Shown here: in pieces, positions 27,598 through 35,659 of the stretch
Layout of the letters: every line of letters starts with the position of its first letter
Position numbering within the stretch: the stretch's first letter is position 1
From: Terriglobia bacterium
GTDB taxonomy: Bacteria > Acidobacteriota > Terriglobia > Terriglobales > Acidobacteriaceae
Direction of reading: 5' to 3'
Assembly (NCBI GenBank): GCA_020073525.1
Contig: JAIQFA010000009.1
Location: forward strand, 1 to 64,000
DNA: 64,000 nt
Made by a program: the position numbers and the translations under genes
The notes under the pieces: generated by a model
Databases searched by the model: none
Seen by the model: only the letters and a program-made list of their open reading frames with translations
Told to the model about the DNA's origin: nothing

Positions 27598-28697
27598 GAA
27601 GGCCCCTGCGGGTGCTGGTCGTGGACGACTCGGCGCTGATGCGCAAGTTGATTCCTAAGATCCTCGAGCAGGACGATTCGATCGAGGTGGTGGGCACAGC
27701 GATGGACGGCCATTTTGCCTTGAAGAAAATCGAGGAGCTGTCGCCGCAAGTAGTGACGCTCGACCTCGAAATGCCCGGGCTGAACGGAATCGATACGCTG
27801 AAACAGATCATGCGCCACCGGCGCGTGCCCGTAATCGTGGTCAGTTCGCATAGCACTGCGGGAGCTTCGATCACGCTCAAGGCGCTGGCGCTGGGCGCGT
27901 TTGATTTCGTAGCCAAGCCGCAGGATGTGGCCGCGCGCATGCCCGAAATTGCCGCCGAGCTGATCAAGAAGATCCGGGCGGCAGCGCAAAGTGCGGGGGT
28001 GCAAACACAATTCCTGCCAAAAGAGATATACGGCGCGGAGCTGCCGCCCAAGCTGCGGCCGATCGCACCGACGCACATAATCGCCATCGGCGTGTCGACC
28101 GGGGGACCGAACGCCCTGCAATACCTGTTTTCGCAGCTGCCCTCGGATTTTTCCGGCAGCATCCTGGTGGTGCAGCATATGCCGGATGGCTTCACGGAAC
28201 TGTTTGCCAAGCGACTGGACGAGACTTGCCCCATCCGGGTGAAGGAAGCGCAATCGGGCGATCTGCTGGTGGCCGGGCGTGCGCTGATTTGTCCCGGGAA
28301 CCGGCATATGAAAGTGAAGAAATTGCCGCTGGGCAACGTGGCAGTGCTGGCGGAGGAAGCCCCGGTGAACGGCCACCGTCCGTCGGTGGATGTGCTGTTC
28401 CATAGCGTGGCCGAAGGATTTGGTCCCCAGGCCATGGCCGTATTGATGACGGGCATGGGAGAAGACGGGGCAGCCGGCCTGGGCGCGATTCGCGCAGCGG
28501 GGGGGTACACCGTGGCCCAGAGCCAAGAGACATGCGTGGTTTTTGGCATGCCCAAGGCAGCCATCGAACGAGGCTACGCGATGCGCGTCGCGGACCTCCA
28601 GGATCTGCCCAACATCTTGCAAGCGTACTGTGCGCCCGAACGCGGCCGAGGGGACCATACCGACGCCAAGCGGTCGACCAGTGCCGGAAGTAACTAG
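27594..28697 (+). CDS. cheB: Chemotaxis methylesterase CheB
   Basis: 367 residues. The receiver domain has phospho-acceptor Asp57 (TLDLEMPGLNG). The methylesterase domain (about 160-350) shows the catalytic set: Ser in IGVSTGGPNAL, His in VQHMPDGF and Asp in TGMGEDGAAG. It removes methyl or amide groups from receptor glutamates after phosphorylation by CheA. The ATG overlaps the CheA stop (ATGA). Confidence 0.97.
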   Translation: MRRPLRVLVVDDSALMRKLIPKILEQDDSIEVVGTAMDGHFALKKIEELSPQVVTLDLEMPGLNGIDTLKQIMRHRRVPVIVVSSHSTAGASITLKALALGAFDFVAKPQDVAARMPEIAAELIKKIRAAAQSAGVQTQFLPKEIYGAELPPKLRPIAPTHIIAIGVSTGGPNALQYLFSQLPSDFSGSILVVQHMPDGFTELFAKRLDETCPIRVKEAQSGDLLVAGRALICPGNRHMKVKKLPLGNVAVLAEEAPVNGHRPSVDVLFHSVAEGFGPQAMAVLMTGMGEDGAAGLGAIRAAGGYTVAQSQETCVVFGMPKAAIERGYAMRVADLQDLPNILQAYCAPERGRGDHTDAKRSTSAGSN

Positions 28698-28754
28698 AGT
28701 TATCTACCCGAAAGTGTGTAGATCGTGTTTTAGTGATACGTGTGGAGGAGTACC

Positions 28755-29195
28755 ATGGAAAAGTTTGCGCCCGTTAAACGGAGCGAAGACGGACAGCCAG
28801 TGCGCTATCTGATCGTGGATGACTCGGTGTTTGCCCGCAAGAATCTGGCCCGGATGGTGGAAACCTTCGGCGGACAGGTGATCGGCGAGGCGGGCGACGG
28901 AGTTTCCGCGATCAGCGAGTATGAACGGCTGACTCCCGACATCGTTCTGATGGATATCACCATGCCGCAGATGGAAGGCATCGAAGCGGCGGAAAAGATC
29001 GTGCGCGACCATCCCAGCGCCCGCATCGTCATGGTGTCGTCAGTCGGCTACCAGGAGAACATCGTGGCCGCACTGCAGCGGGGTGCCCGCCACTTCGTGC
29101 AGAAGCCGGTGAAGCCCGAAGTTCTCTACGAAGTCATCAAGTACGTGATGCGTGACGATGGAACGACAGCCAAAAGCGCGGGAGCTGGAGCCTAG
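28755..29195 (+). CDS. cheY: CheY-type response regulator
   Basis: 146 residues from ATG 28755 after GGAGGAG; a GTG at 28740 is ignored. Receiver landmarks: VDDS, phospho-acceptor Asp67 (VLMDITMPQMEG), Ser in MVSSVG and Lys in FVQKPV. There is a short Ala-rich tail and no output domain. It would carry the CheA signal to a motor, pilus or other target; no flagellar gene is in view. CheX follows after 3 bases. Confidence 0.92.
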   Translation: MEKFAPVKRSEDGQPVRYLIVDDSVFARKNLARMVETFGGQVIGEAGDGVSAISEYERLTPDIVLMDITMPQMEGIEAAEKIVRDHPSARIVMVSSVGYQENIVAALQRGARHFVQKPVKPEVLYEVIKYVMRDDGTTAKSAGAGA

Positions 29196-29198
29196 TTC

Positions 29199-29699
29199 AT
29201 GCGGATGGATTTAATTCAGCCTTTCATTAACTCGGCCGACGCCGTACTGGCGCAGGGGCTGCAGTCACCGATTTCCATCGAGAATTTGAGCATGGAAGAG
29301 GAGGCCTACCGGCGCAAAGGGGTCGCTGCCGAGGTTCACCTCACGGGCGAAATTGAAGGGCGAATCATTTTTGATGTGGACCTGGGAGCGGCGGTGCAAC
29401 TCGCCAGCCGTCTGGCGGGCGTCGCCGTGTCCGAGACCGACGAAGACCTGGTGCGCGAAGCGGTCTGTGAGCTGGCCAACCAGATCATTGGCAACGCCGT
29501 CACCACGCTCAACGACCAGGGATTTCATTTCCACGTTCGCCCACCCACCCAGCACACTTCCGAGCAAGGCAGCAAAAGCAGCGAAGACACCGAAGCCCTG
29601 GTGATGTGCTTCAACACGGCCAGCGGAAACGTCTTCATGAATGTAGCGCTACGCTACCATCGCCGCCGGGCGGTGGAACGTTCCGCGGTCGCGGGATAG
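29199..29699 (+). CDS. cheX: CheX-type chemotaxis phosphatase
   Basis: 166 residues. The CheX/CheC signature E-x-x-N is visible in CELANQIIGNAVTTL, with flanking VHLTGEIEGRIIFDVD and a C-terminal strand ALVMCFNTASGNVFMNVALR. It dephosphorylates CheY-P, ending the signal. As the last gene of the operon, directly after cheY, it is the obvious signal terminator; there is no CheZ, CheC or CheD here. Confidence 0.88.
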   Translation: MRMDLIQPFINSADAVLAQGLQSPISIENLSMEEEAYRRKGVAAEVHLTGEIEGRIIFDVDLGAAVQLASRLAGVAVSETDEDLVREAVCELANQIIGNAVTTLNDQGFHFHVRPPTQHTSEQGSKSSEDTEALVMCFNTASGNVFMNVALRYHRRRAVERSAVAG

Positions 29700-29791
29700 A
29701 ACATCGCCCGCAGCTCATCAGCAAGGCTCAACACAGCAACTCATCCCATCCAATTTCGTGTCCCGCAAAAGCGGCAGAACATTCTTTGAAT

Positions 29792-29820
29792 GCATGGACG
29801 GGGCTCCGCCCCGTCCATGC
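29792..29820. repeat. Dispersed palindrome, family A-like, after the che operon
   Basis: GCATGGACGGGGC, TCC loop, GCCCCGTCCATGC: perfect 13-bp arms between the convergent ends of cheX and the beta-propeller lipoprotein. A related word (GCGGGGCAAAGCCCCGC) follows immediately. It may terminate either transcript despite lacking a T-run. Confidence 0.75.
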
Positions 29821-29852
29821 GGGGCAAAGCCCCGCATCCACAAGATATTCAA

Positions 29853-31475
29853 TTAAGGACCGGCGATGAGGAACATCGGATTTTGCGGCGGGTTGAGCTG
29901 GCTCGGCGGAATCGGCGCGCGCGAACCGACCGGGGCCGGCAAATTCAGGATGTAGTTGTCAACGGAGGTATCGATGATGTTGACATTCCCTCCATCGCAA
30001 CTGGACAGATAGGCGCGGCTACTGTCGCCGCCAGCCGCCATCATGAAGCGGAAGGTCGTCGGGGCGGGAAAAGTCGTCGGAGCGACGCAGGCACTAACAT
30101 AATACGGAGAGCCCACAACAGTCGCGTCCGGAAAGCCAGGTATGCCAAATGTGGACTTGATTGTGTTCGATGCCACGTCTACCACGGTGACCTGCGGAAA
30201 GATGTTGCTGCCAGTGCCCGACGCCGTCACGGACATCGAACTGAGAGTGGTGAGGTTGGGCACCTGAAAACACGTGCCTGGGCAGGCAGTCGTCCCGCTC
30301 ACAATCGCCCCAATAACAAACGTTCCGTCGAATCCGTTCTGTTGTGTGCCGGTGACGGTAACACTGACGCCCGGGGTTAAGTCATGCCCTGAAGTTAACG
30401 TGTAGGCATAAGTGGCGGTGGTTCCGTCTCCCATCACGGAGGAAACAGTGAACTGGCTGGGCAGCGTGGCATAAGAGGCCAGGTAAGCTCGACTTGCGTC
30501 GGGCAGGGCCGCGGCGGCAGCCGCTATAGCGGGCACCGAGGAAAGGTTAAGCAGGGTAAATGGCGGGATGGAAATTGTCTTGAGAAGAACCGGAGCGGAT
30601 TGCGAAACATCGACGATCGCCACCTGGGGCTCGCCGGGATTTCCACCAGCAATATAAAGCCGGTTCTTGTTGGGGTCGTACGTCATTGTGGTTGCATTCG
30701 GCACACTGATCGCTGTTTCGGTGAGCGGATCAGGGCCAGCAGTCGAGGTGGTATCGAGCCACGCAAGAGTACCGTTCTGTTCCAGAACGTACACTCGCTG
30801 ATTGTCGGTACGCGGCACCAGCCAGATCGGCGCCGAACTGGTGGTCGCGGGTGAACCGACTCGCGCTGACCGGTCCACAGTGTTGAAACCGCTGATGGTA
30901 TTGTCGCCCTCGTTCGCCACGTAGAGCTTGCTCTTGTCGGGCGTAACGGCCATGGCATACGGAGTGTTTCCGACCGGGATGGTGGCGACTTGGTTGTTGC
31001 TGGTCGTGCTCACGACAGCGACTGCGTTCAAACTCGAGAGGGTCACGTATGCCGTCGTATCCAGCGGGGCAACGGCCACAAAGTCCGCCTCCGAACCCGT
31101 TGGCAAACTGATCGTGGTGGCGCTGGAGATAACCGTGCCGTTAAAGGTCAGTTTGGTAAGCGAATCGACGGTGTTTTGTTGGCCCGGCACAGAATGGTTT
31201 ACGACCAGCACCTGGTTGGCGGCTTGCTGCGCAGCATGAACCGGAGCAACGCCGACGTCCTTCACGCTCACGTCCGTGTCGCCGGAGACGTCGATCACCA
31301 TAGTACTGCCCGGCACGGCGGTCCCGTTATCGTTGATCGACACCACGGTATGCGACGCCTTCGGGTTGGGAAATTGTGGAGGATTCGGGATGATGATCGG
31401 GCGGAAGGTATCGCCGCAGCCGGTACAGATCAGATAAAGGAACAGCACGCACCCCAGCCAGAGAAACCGCTTCAT
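29853..31475 (-). CDS. YncE-like beta-propeller lipoprotein
   Basis: 540 residues. The lipobox LICTGC at residues 14-19 predicts a lipid-anchored envelope protein. About seven repeated blades follow, each near 40-45 residues (AVVSTTSNNQVATIPVGNTP; AMAVTPDKSKLYVANEGDNT), the pattern of YncE/40-residue YVTN propellers. An extra segment (ASYATLPSQFTVSSV to about SMTVTASG) interrupts the blades. No catalytic site is visible; binding or scaffolding outside the cell is likely. It is convergent with the che operon. Confidence 0.8.
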   Translation of the reverse strand: MKRFLWLGCVLFLYLICTGCGDTFRPIIIPNPPQFPNPKASHTVVSINDNGTAVPGSTMVIDVSGDTDVSVKDVGVAPVHAAQQAANQVLVVNHSVPGQQNTVDSLTKLTFNGTVISSATTISLPTGSEADFVAVAPLDTTAYVTLSSLNAVAVVSTTSNNQVATIPVGNTPYAMAVTPDKSKLYVANEGDNTISGFNTVDRSARVGSPATTSSAPIWLVPRTDNQRVYVLEQNGTLAWLDTTSTAGPDPLTETAISVPNATTMTYDPNKNRLYIAGGNPGEPQVAIVDVSQSAPVLLKTISIPPFTLLNLSSVPAIAAAAAALPDASRAYLASYATLPSQFTVSSVMGDGTTATYAYTLTSGHDLTPGVSVTVTGTQQNGFDGTFVIGAIVSGTTACPGTCFQVPNLTTLSSMSVTASGTGSNIFPQVTVVDVASNTIKSTFGIPGFPDATVVGSPYYVSACVAPTTFPAPTTFRFMMAAGGDSSRAYLSSCDGGNVNIIDTSVDNYILNLPAPVGSRAPIPPSQLNPPQNPMFLIAGP

Positions 31476-31546
31476 TCAAACTCCATGGAAAAATTAGTCT
31501 TACGCGGAATCCGATATTGTATCGGGAACCGGGTCGAGAGGGGAAA

Positions 31547-31574
31547 TCAGTTGCTCTAAGTCAGTTGCTCTAAG
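31547..31574. repeat. Tandem 14-bp repeat
   Basis: The unit TCAGTTGCTCTAAG occurs twice in exact tandem, directly upstream of the hairpins in this gap. Confidence 0.8.
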
Positions 31575-31595
31575 TCGCGTAGGGACGGCCGCCCG

Positions 31596-31612
31596 GGCGA
31601 GCGAAGCTCGCC
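31596..31612. repeat. Stem-loop GGCGAGC-GAA-GCTCGCC
   Basis: Perfect 7-bp stem with a GAA loop, related in core sequence to 13048-13064. Confidence 0.6.
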
Positions 31613-31706
31613 GGTATCCACGCCGCATTGGTGAGAAGCGTCGAGAGGCGAGATTGGTTGCCGGAGGCAGCTCCCACAAGGCGATATTCGACCAATTGTC
31701 GTAGAA

Positions 31707-31791
31707 ACGCGGCTTGCCGCGTCTGGCCGCTGAACAGGAAAGCGTGGCGTTTGGAGCGCCGCCGGCAGGAGACGCGGCAAGCCCCGTCTCG
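31707..31791. repeat. Family A palindromes, two degenerate copies
   Basis: ACGCGGC-TT-GCCGCGT at 31707-31722 and GAGACGCGGC-AA-GCCCCGTCTC at 31770-31791, the latter with one mismatch between arms. They lie just beyond the Ku stop codon. Confidence 0.65.
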
Positions 31792-31804
31792 ACAACGGCC
31801 TTAT

Positions 31805-32644
31805 CTAGACGCGGCTACGGCGTGCCTTCGATTGGCTTTTCGATGGCATCTCCGCCACTTTTTCCGAGGCGGCCGGTTTCTTGGTCTGGGCCAGGCTTTC
31901 TTTCAGCGCCGCCATCAGATCAACCACCGGGGCCAGCTTCTTCGGTTGTTCAACGGCCTGCACTTCACCGCCCTCCAGCTTCGTCTCAATCAGCTTCTTC
32001 AGATTTTCCTGGAAGGTGTCGTGATATTTTTCCGGATCCCACTCTCCCGCAAGCGCCTCAATGAGTTGGTGGGCAACCTTGATCTCGGAGTCCTTGATCT
32101 CCACATCGGGGGCGCCGAACGACTCGACCTCGCGCACTTCCTCCGCGTAGTACATGGTGTGCAGCATCATTCCGCCTTTGTGCGGGCGCAGAAAAACCGT
32201 GTATTCGCGGTTGTGCATGGTGAGTTTGGCGATGGCGACATACTCACTCTCCTCCAGCGCCTTGGTGAGCAGGGCGTAGGGACGGCGGCCGGCTTCTTCC
32301 GGAACCATGTAATACGAAGACTCGAAGTACACCGGGTCCACTTCAGTCGTCTTCACGAATTCGAGGATCTCCATGGTCTTCGCGGTCTTCGGTTCGATCT
32401 TCTTGATCTCTTCCGGTTCGATGATGACGTACTCACCCTTACGATATTCATAGCCCTTGACGATATCGCTACGCTCGAGGACCTGGTTGTCCTCCGGGCA
32501 AATGAGCTGCTGCTTGACCCGATGGTGGTCCGTCCGGTGCAACTGGTTGAAGGAGATGCCGCTGCTGCGCGCGCCCGAGAACAAGCGCACCGGCATCGAG
32601 ATTAATCCGAACGTAAGATAGCCAGACCAGACTGAGGCCGCCAT
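31805..32644 (-). CDS. ku: Ku protein (non-homologous end joining)
   Basis: 279 residues, normal for bacterial Ku. The Ku core starts VWSGYLTFGLISMPVRLF and includes KGYEYRKGEYVIIEPEEIK, VYFESSYYMVPEE and MMLHTMYYAEEVRE. It forms a homodimeric ring on DNA ends and recruits LigD. The C-terminal 45 residues are Lys/Ser-rich (MPSKSQSKARRSR), as in Ku proteins that bind DNA or LigD with a basic tail. No ligD lies in the window. Confidence 0.95.
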   Translation of the reverse strand: MAASVWSGYLTFGLISMPVRLFSGARSSGISFNQLHRTDHHRVKQQLICPEDNQVLERSDIVKGYEYRKGEYVIIEPEEIKKIEPKTAKTMEILEFVKTTEVDPVYFESSYYMVPEEAGRRPYALLTKALEESEYVAIAKLTMHNREYTVFLRPHKGGMMLHTMYYAEEVREVESFGAPDVEIKDSEIKVAHQLIEALAGEWDPEKYHDTFQENLKKLIETKLEGGEVQAVEQPKKLAPVVDLMAALKESLAQTKKPAASEKVAEMPSKSQSKARRSRV

Positions 32645-32959
32645 GAATCTCCCCCATGTATAGACGAGGCTGGCCTCGTCTCGGTAGACGCGGCGCCCGC
32701 GCCTACAAAATCTTCAGAATGCCCGAACCCCTCCGAGCGTACAGAGTGTAGCCTAAACGGGGCAGGGTTGCAGCCGCCAGATTACGGGGCGAATCCAAAG
32801 GTCAAGCACTACATGGCGGGGTTGGCTGCCGCGGGACACCGAATATAGTGTTAACGAGCGCGGATCATGCATTCCGAGCATCAGCTCCCAGCTGTCAGCC
32901 CTCAGGGACATGAGATTCTGCTGAGAGTTGAGAGCTGACGGCCGGGAGCTTCCTTTACC
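32645..32959. other. Divergent gap between ku and DUF92 gene
   Basis: 315 bases, no gene. It contains a GACGAGGC...GCCTCGTC hairpin near 32664 and the imperfect inverted repeat at 32883-32950. Promoters for both genes should be here, but I could not fix one with confidence. Confidence 0.5.
32883..32950. repeat. Imperfect inverted repeat upstream of the DUF92 gene
   Basis: 17-base arms starting AGCTCCC and ending GGGAGCT, two mismatches, 34-base centre. The GCTGTCAGC words also occur near 35549 and 61999. Confidence 0.6.
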
Positions 32960-33703
32960 ATGCTCAATTCACTTCTAGCACACGGCTGGGCGTCGACCCC
33001 GGAGCGGCTGGCAATCGCCGCCGGGGTGACTCTGGGCTTTGCGGTGCTGGCTTACGCCCTGCGCGGCGTCAATCGATCGGGGGCTCTGGCGGGCGCGCTG
33101 GCCTGTTTCCTGCTTTTTGCCAGCGCCGGTCCATCCGCTTTCGCCACGCTCGCCGCGCTCTTCGTAATGACCTGGGCCTCCACACGTATGGGATACCGCC
33201 GTAAGTTGGCCCTGGGGCTCGCTGAGCCGCGGGAAGGCCGGAATGCCTGGCAAGTGCTGGCTAATCTGGTCGTGACGGCGCTCGGTTCCGTGGTTTTCGG
33301 CGCCACCGGAAACCGGGCGTGGTTAGTCGCCGCAGTGGCCGCCCTGGCCGAAGCTGCTACGGACACGGTGGCCAGCGAAATCGGGCAATACCGTGAACCG
33401 GCCGCGCGAATGATTACAACCTGGGAACGCGTGCCGGCCGGGACCGACGGCGGCATCACGATTCCCGGAAGCATCGCAGGATTAGCCGCCGGCCTGGTGA
33501 TCGCCATGATCGGGGTGATGGGCCGTACGATCCCTCAGTCCCAGCTCTGGGTTCCAGTGGCCGCAGGATTCGCCGGAATGTTGATCGACAGCCTTCTCGG
33601 CGCCACCGTCCAGCACCGCGGCTGGATCAGCAACCAAGCGGTAAATTTCTTCGCCACGATGGCAGCGGGCGCGTTGGCGTATGCCCTCGCGATGCTCACG
33701 TAG
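32960..33703 (+). CDS. DUF92-family integral membrane protein
   Basis: 247 residues with about six hydrophobic segments. The pattern GVNRSGALAGALACFLLF, ALAEAATDTVASEIGQY, GTDGGITIPGSIAGLAAG and GFAGMLIDSLLGATVQ is the DUF92/TIGR00297 family. Plant relatives (VTE6) phosphorylate phytyl-phosphate, so a polyprenyl-phosphate kinase role is possible; bacterial members are uncharacterised. Its TAG stop lies inside one arm of the inverted repeat shared with mreD. Confidence 0.85.
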   Translation: MLNSLLAHGWASTPERLAIAAGVTLGFAVLAYALRGVNRSGALAGALACFLLFASAGPSAFATLAALFVMTWASTRMGYRRKLALGLAEPREGRNAWQVLANLVVTALGSVVFGATGNRAWLVAAVAALAEAATDTVASEIGQYREPAARMITTWERVPAGTDGGITIPGSIAGLAAGLVIAMIGVMGRTIPQSQLWVPVAAGFAGMLIDSLLGATVQHRGWISNQAVNFFATMAAGALAYALAMLT

Positions 33704-33829
33704 GGACAGCCGCCCTCGGCTGTCCGGCGGGGCGATAGCTCCGCCAGATTATTGAACGCAAAAGGGTGGGCAAACCAAAACCCAGGCGAACTGCGCTCAC
33801 CTGGACAGCCGAGGGCGGCTGTCCCTACG
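33699..33829. repeat. Perfect 27-bp inverted repeat between convergent stop codons
   Basis: Arms 33699-33725 and 33803-33829 are exact reverse complements, beginning CGTAGGGACAGCC. The first arm covers the DUF92 stop codon; the second ends directly before the mreD stop. The 77-base centre contains a smaller GGCGG/CCGCC hairpin. Confidence 0.85.
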
Positions 33830-34363
33830 TTACGTTCGCTGCTTGACTCGGTCGAGCAGCATGAAGACCAGAACGCCCAGCATGGCATTGGCAACGCCCG
33901 ACAACAATTCGTGCGGCCAGCTCCACGCCATGCGCAATCCAACGAGGCCGCGGGCAATCATGAAGTAAACCACTTCGTGCACCACGTAGAAGAAGATGGT
34001 CAGCAGAAAGCGGGCGCCTGCATTTTCGACATCAAGCTTGATTCCCAACGAAGACGCGCCAAATCCCACCACCGTCTTCGCTATGCCGTAGAGCCCGATT
34101 TGATGAATCGTGAGCGCGTCTTGCAGAATGCCGATTAGCGCGCCCGTGAACAGGCCAGCCAGCGGACTGCGCCGTGCTGTCGCGAAGCCGATCGTGATCA
34201 GCAGCGGAAGATCGAAGATCGTAAAAAAAGGAAATCGCTTCGACAACCACGATTGCAGGAACACCGCAGCCAACGGAATCAGAATGGTCGCCGGGATACT
34301 GAACCGGTAAACCTCAACCTGCTCTCCCGATGTGTAAGTAATCGCCACGTTAGTGCGGAGCAT
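33830..34363 (-). CDS. mreD: Rod shape-determining protein MreD
   Basis: 177 residues with five or six transmembrane segments and the MreD pattern FFTIFDLPLLITIGFATARR, LFTGALIGILQDAL. It is the inner-membrane partner of MreC and MreB in the elongasome. It overlaps the end of mreC by 14 bases. The usual mrdA/rodA genes do not follow; a convergent DUF92 gene does. Confidence 0.88.
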   Translation of the reverse strand: MLRTNVAITYTSGEQVEVYRFSIPATILIPLAAVFLQSWLSKRFPFFTIFDLPLLITIGFATARRSPLAGLFTGALIGILQDALTIHQIGLYGIAKTVVGFGASSLGIKLDVENAGARFLLTIFFYVVHEVVYFMIARGLVGLRMAWSWPHELLSGVANAMLGVLVFMLLDRVKQRT

Positions 34364-35543
34364 CCTCGACCGCGGGTTGCGGTTTGGGTTCGGATGTGGA
34401 CTTCACGGGCTTGGGAGAAACTTTCGCAGCATCGACGGCGCTCGCATTTGCCTTCGGTGCGAATGGTTTCCCCGAAGGAGGTGTCGACGTAGTTCCGGTG
34501 GCAGACGCCGGTTTCGCTGGTTTCACGGCAGCAGGCGCTCCGCTGCCGGCGGCGGCTTGTGGGGGCGACACTTTCGGTTTGGCATCGGAACCTGCGGTGG
34601 TCGGCGCGGCCGTCCCGGCGCCTTTCTCGGCATTTTCCGGCTTTTGCGGAACACTTGGCAGGCGCTCGGCCAGGATATCGACGGCGCGGGCTGCGCCGGC
34701 CTGGTCGGGCTGGGCCTGCCGTTCGTCAATCTTGGTTACCACCAGCACTTCTTCCAGCTTGCTGAGATCAGCCGCAGGACGCACGCGAATGTTCAGAAAC
34801 AGCTCACTGCCCAGCGAGACCTTTGTCACCCTGCCCACCAGTAAACCCTTGGGAAAAATACCGTCGCCGCCGCTGGTAAGAACCAGTTCTCCGGCGGGGA
34901 CAGTTTCATCGCTCATCACTTTTTCCAGCACCACCTCGCCCGCCGGCGTGCCGCGCAATATTCCTTGTAACCGCGTTTTGTCGAGGATGGCGCCGACTCC
35001 GCTGGTCTGGTCGTCGATCAGGAGCACGAGCGCAGTGGATCGGTACACGCGCAACACCTTACCCACGACGCCGTCCGCGGTGATGACCGCCATGTCGGTC
35101 TTGACGCTATCCCGTTCCCCCTTGTCGATGTAAACGGAGCGCGACAATTCGCTGCCGCTCGAACCAATGACCTGCGCCGCCATGGTCTGCGAGATGAATT
35201 GTTCCTTGAAGGCCAGCAGCGCCTGCAGACGCCGCGCCTGATCGGCGTCCTGGCTCATGCGCACCTGCTCTAGGCTCATGCGCTCGATCTGCGCCTTGAG
35301 GTTGCGGTTCTCGGCGCGCACACCGCGCAGGTAGAAGTAGTTGTGCCAGATGTTGCCGGTGGAGGTTTGCACCCACACCAGCACCTTTTCCAGGGGGGTG
35401 ATCGTGCCCACCGCCCAAATGCGGATCAGGCGCGTCGGTTCGTTGTCGGTCGTCCGCTTGACCTGCATAGCCAAGCCGAGTACCTGGGCGAACAACACTC
35501 CCACCAACACGATCAGATTGCGGTAGCGTCCGAGGACGTCCAT
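34350..35543 (-). CDS. mreC: Rod shape-determining protein MreC
   Basis: 397 residues, longer than the usual 280-330. N-terminal membrane anchor (LIVLVGVLFAQVLGLAM), a coiled-coil (about 75-115) and the MreC beta-domain (AQVIGSSGSELSRSVYIDKG, GVVGKVLRVYRSTALVLLI, LVTSGGDGIFPKGLLVGRV). The last 110 residues are a low-complexity Pro/Ala/Lys tail. It organises cell-wall elongation between MreB and the penicillin-binding proteins. Confidence 0.93.
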   Translation of the reverse strand: MDVLGRYRNLIVLVGVLFAQVLGLAMQVKRTTDNEPTRLIRIWAVGTITPLEKVLVWVQTSTGNIWHNYFYLRGVRAENRNLKAQIERMSLEQVRMSQDADQARRLQALLAFKEQFISQTMAAQVIGSSGSELSRSVYIDKGERDSVKTDMAVITADGVVGKVLRVYRSTALVLLIDDQTSGVGAILDKTRLQGILRGTPAGEVVLEKVMSDETVPAGELVLTSGGDGIFPKGLLVGRVTKVSLGSELFLNIRVRPAADLSKLEEVLVVTKIDERQAQPDQAGAARAVDILAERLPSVPQKPENAEKGAGTAAPTTAGSDAKPKVSPPQAAAGSGAPAAVKPAKPASATGTTSTPPSGKPFAPKANASAVDAAKVSPKPVKSTSEPKPQPAVEDAPH

Positions 35544-35548
35544 AACAC

Positions 35549-35656
35549 CAGTTCTCAGCTGTCAGCTCTCAGTGAACCCGTGATCCCTGAGATTTATAGG
35601 GAGCGAGCGATCTGCACTTGCTTGCTCGCTCGCAGCTCGTCGCTCGAAGCTCGTGG
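35549..35656. repeat. Repeated short words between mreB and mreC
   Basis: Contains TCTCAGCTGTCAGCTCTCAG and then GAGCGAGCGATC...TTGCTCGCTCGCAGCTCG with self-complementary GAGCGAG/CTCGCTC. It resembles the other low-complexity word repeats in the gaps. Confidence 0.5.
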
Positions 35657-35659
35657 CTT

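Larger units (their letters stand above)
31476..31804. other. Repeat-filled gap between Ku and lipoprotein genes
   Basis: 329 bases, no gene. It contains the tandem 14-mer at 31547-31574, a GGCGAGC-GAA-GCTCGCC stem-loop at 31596-31612, a family A hairpin at 31707-31722 and a further partial copy at 31770-31791. No promoter was recognised for the leftward lipoprotein gene. Confidence 0.6.

Noticed and set aside
31547-31574. Tandem 14-mer as a short CRISPR array
   Set aside because: The copies are directly adjacent without spacers, only two exist, and no cas gene is near.
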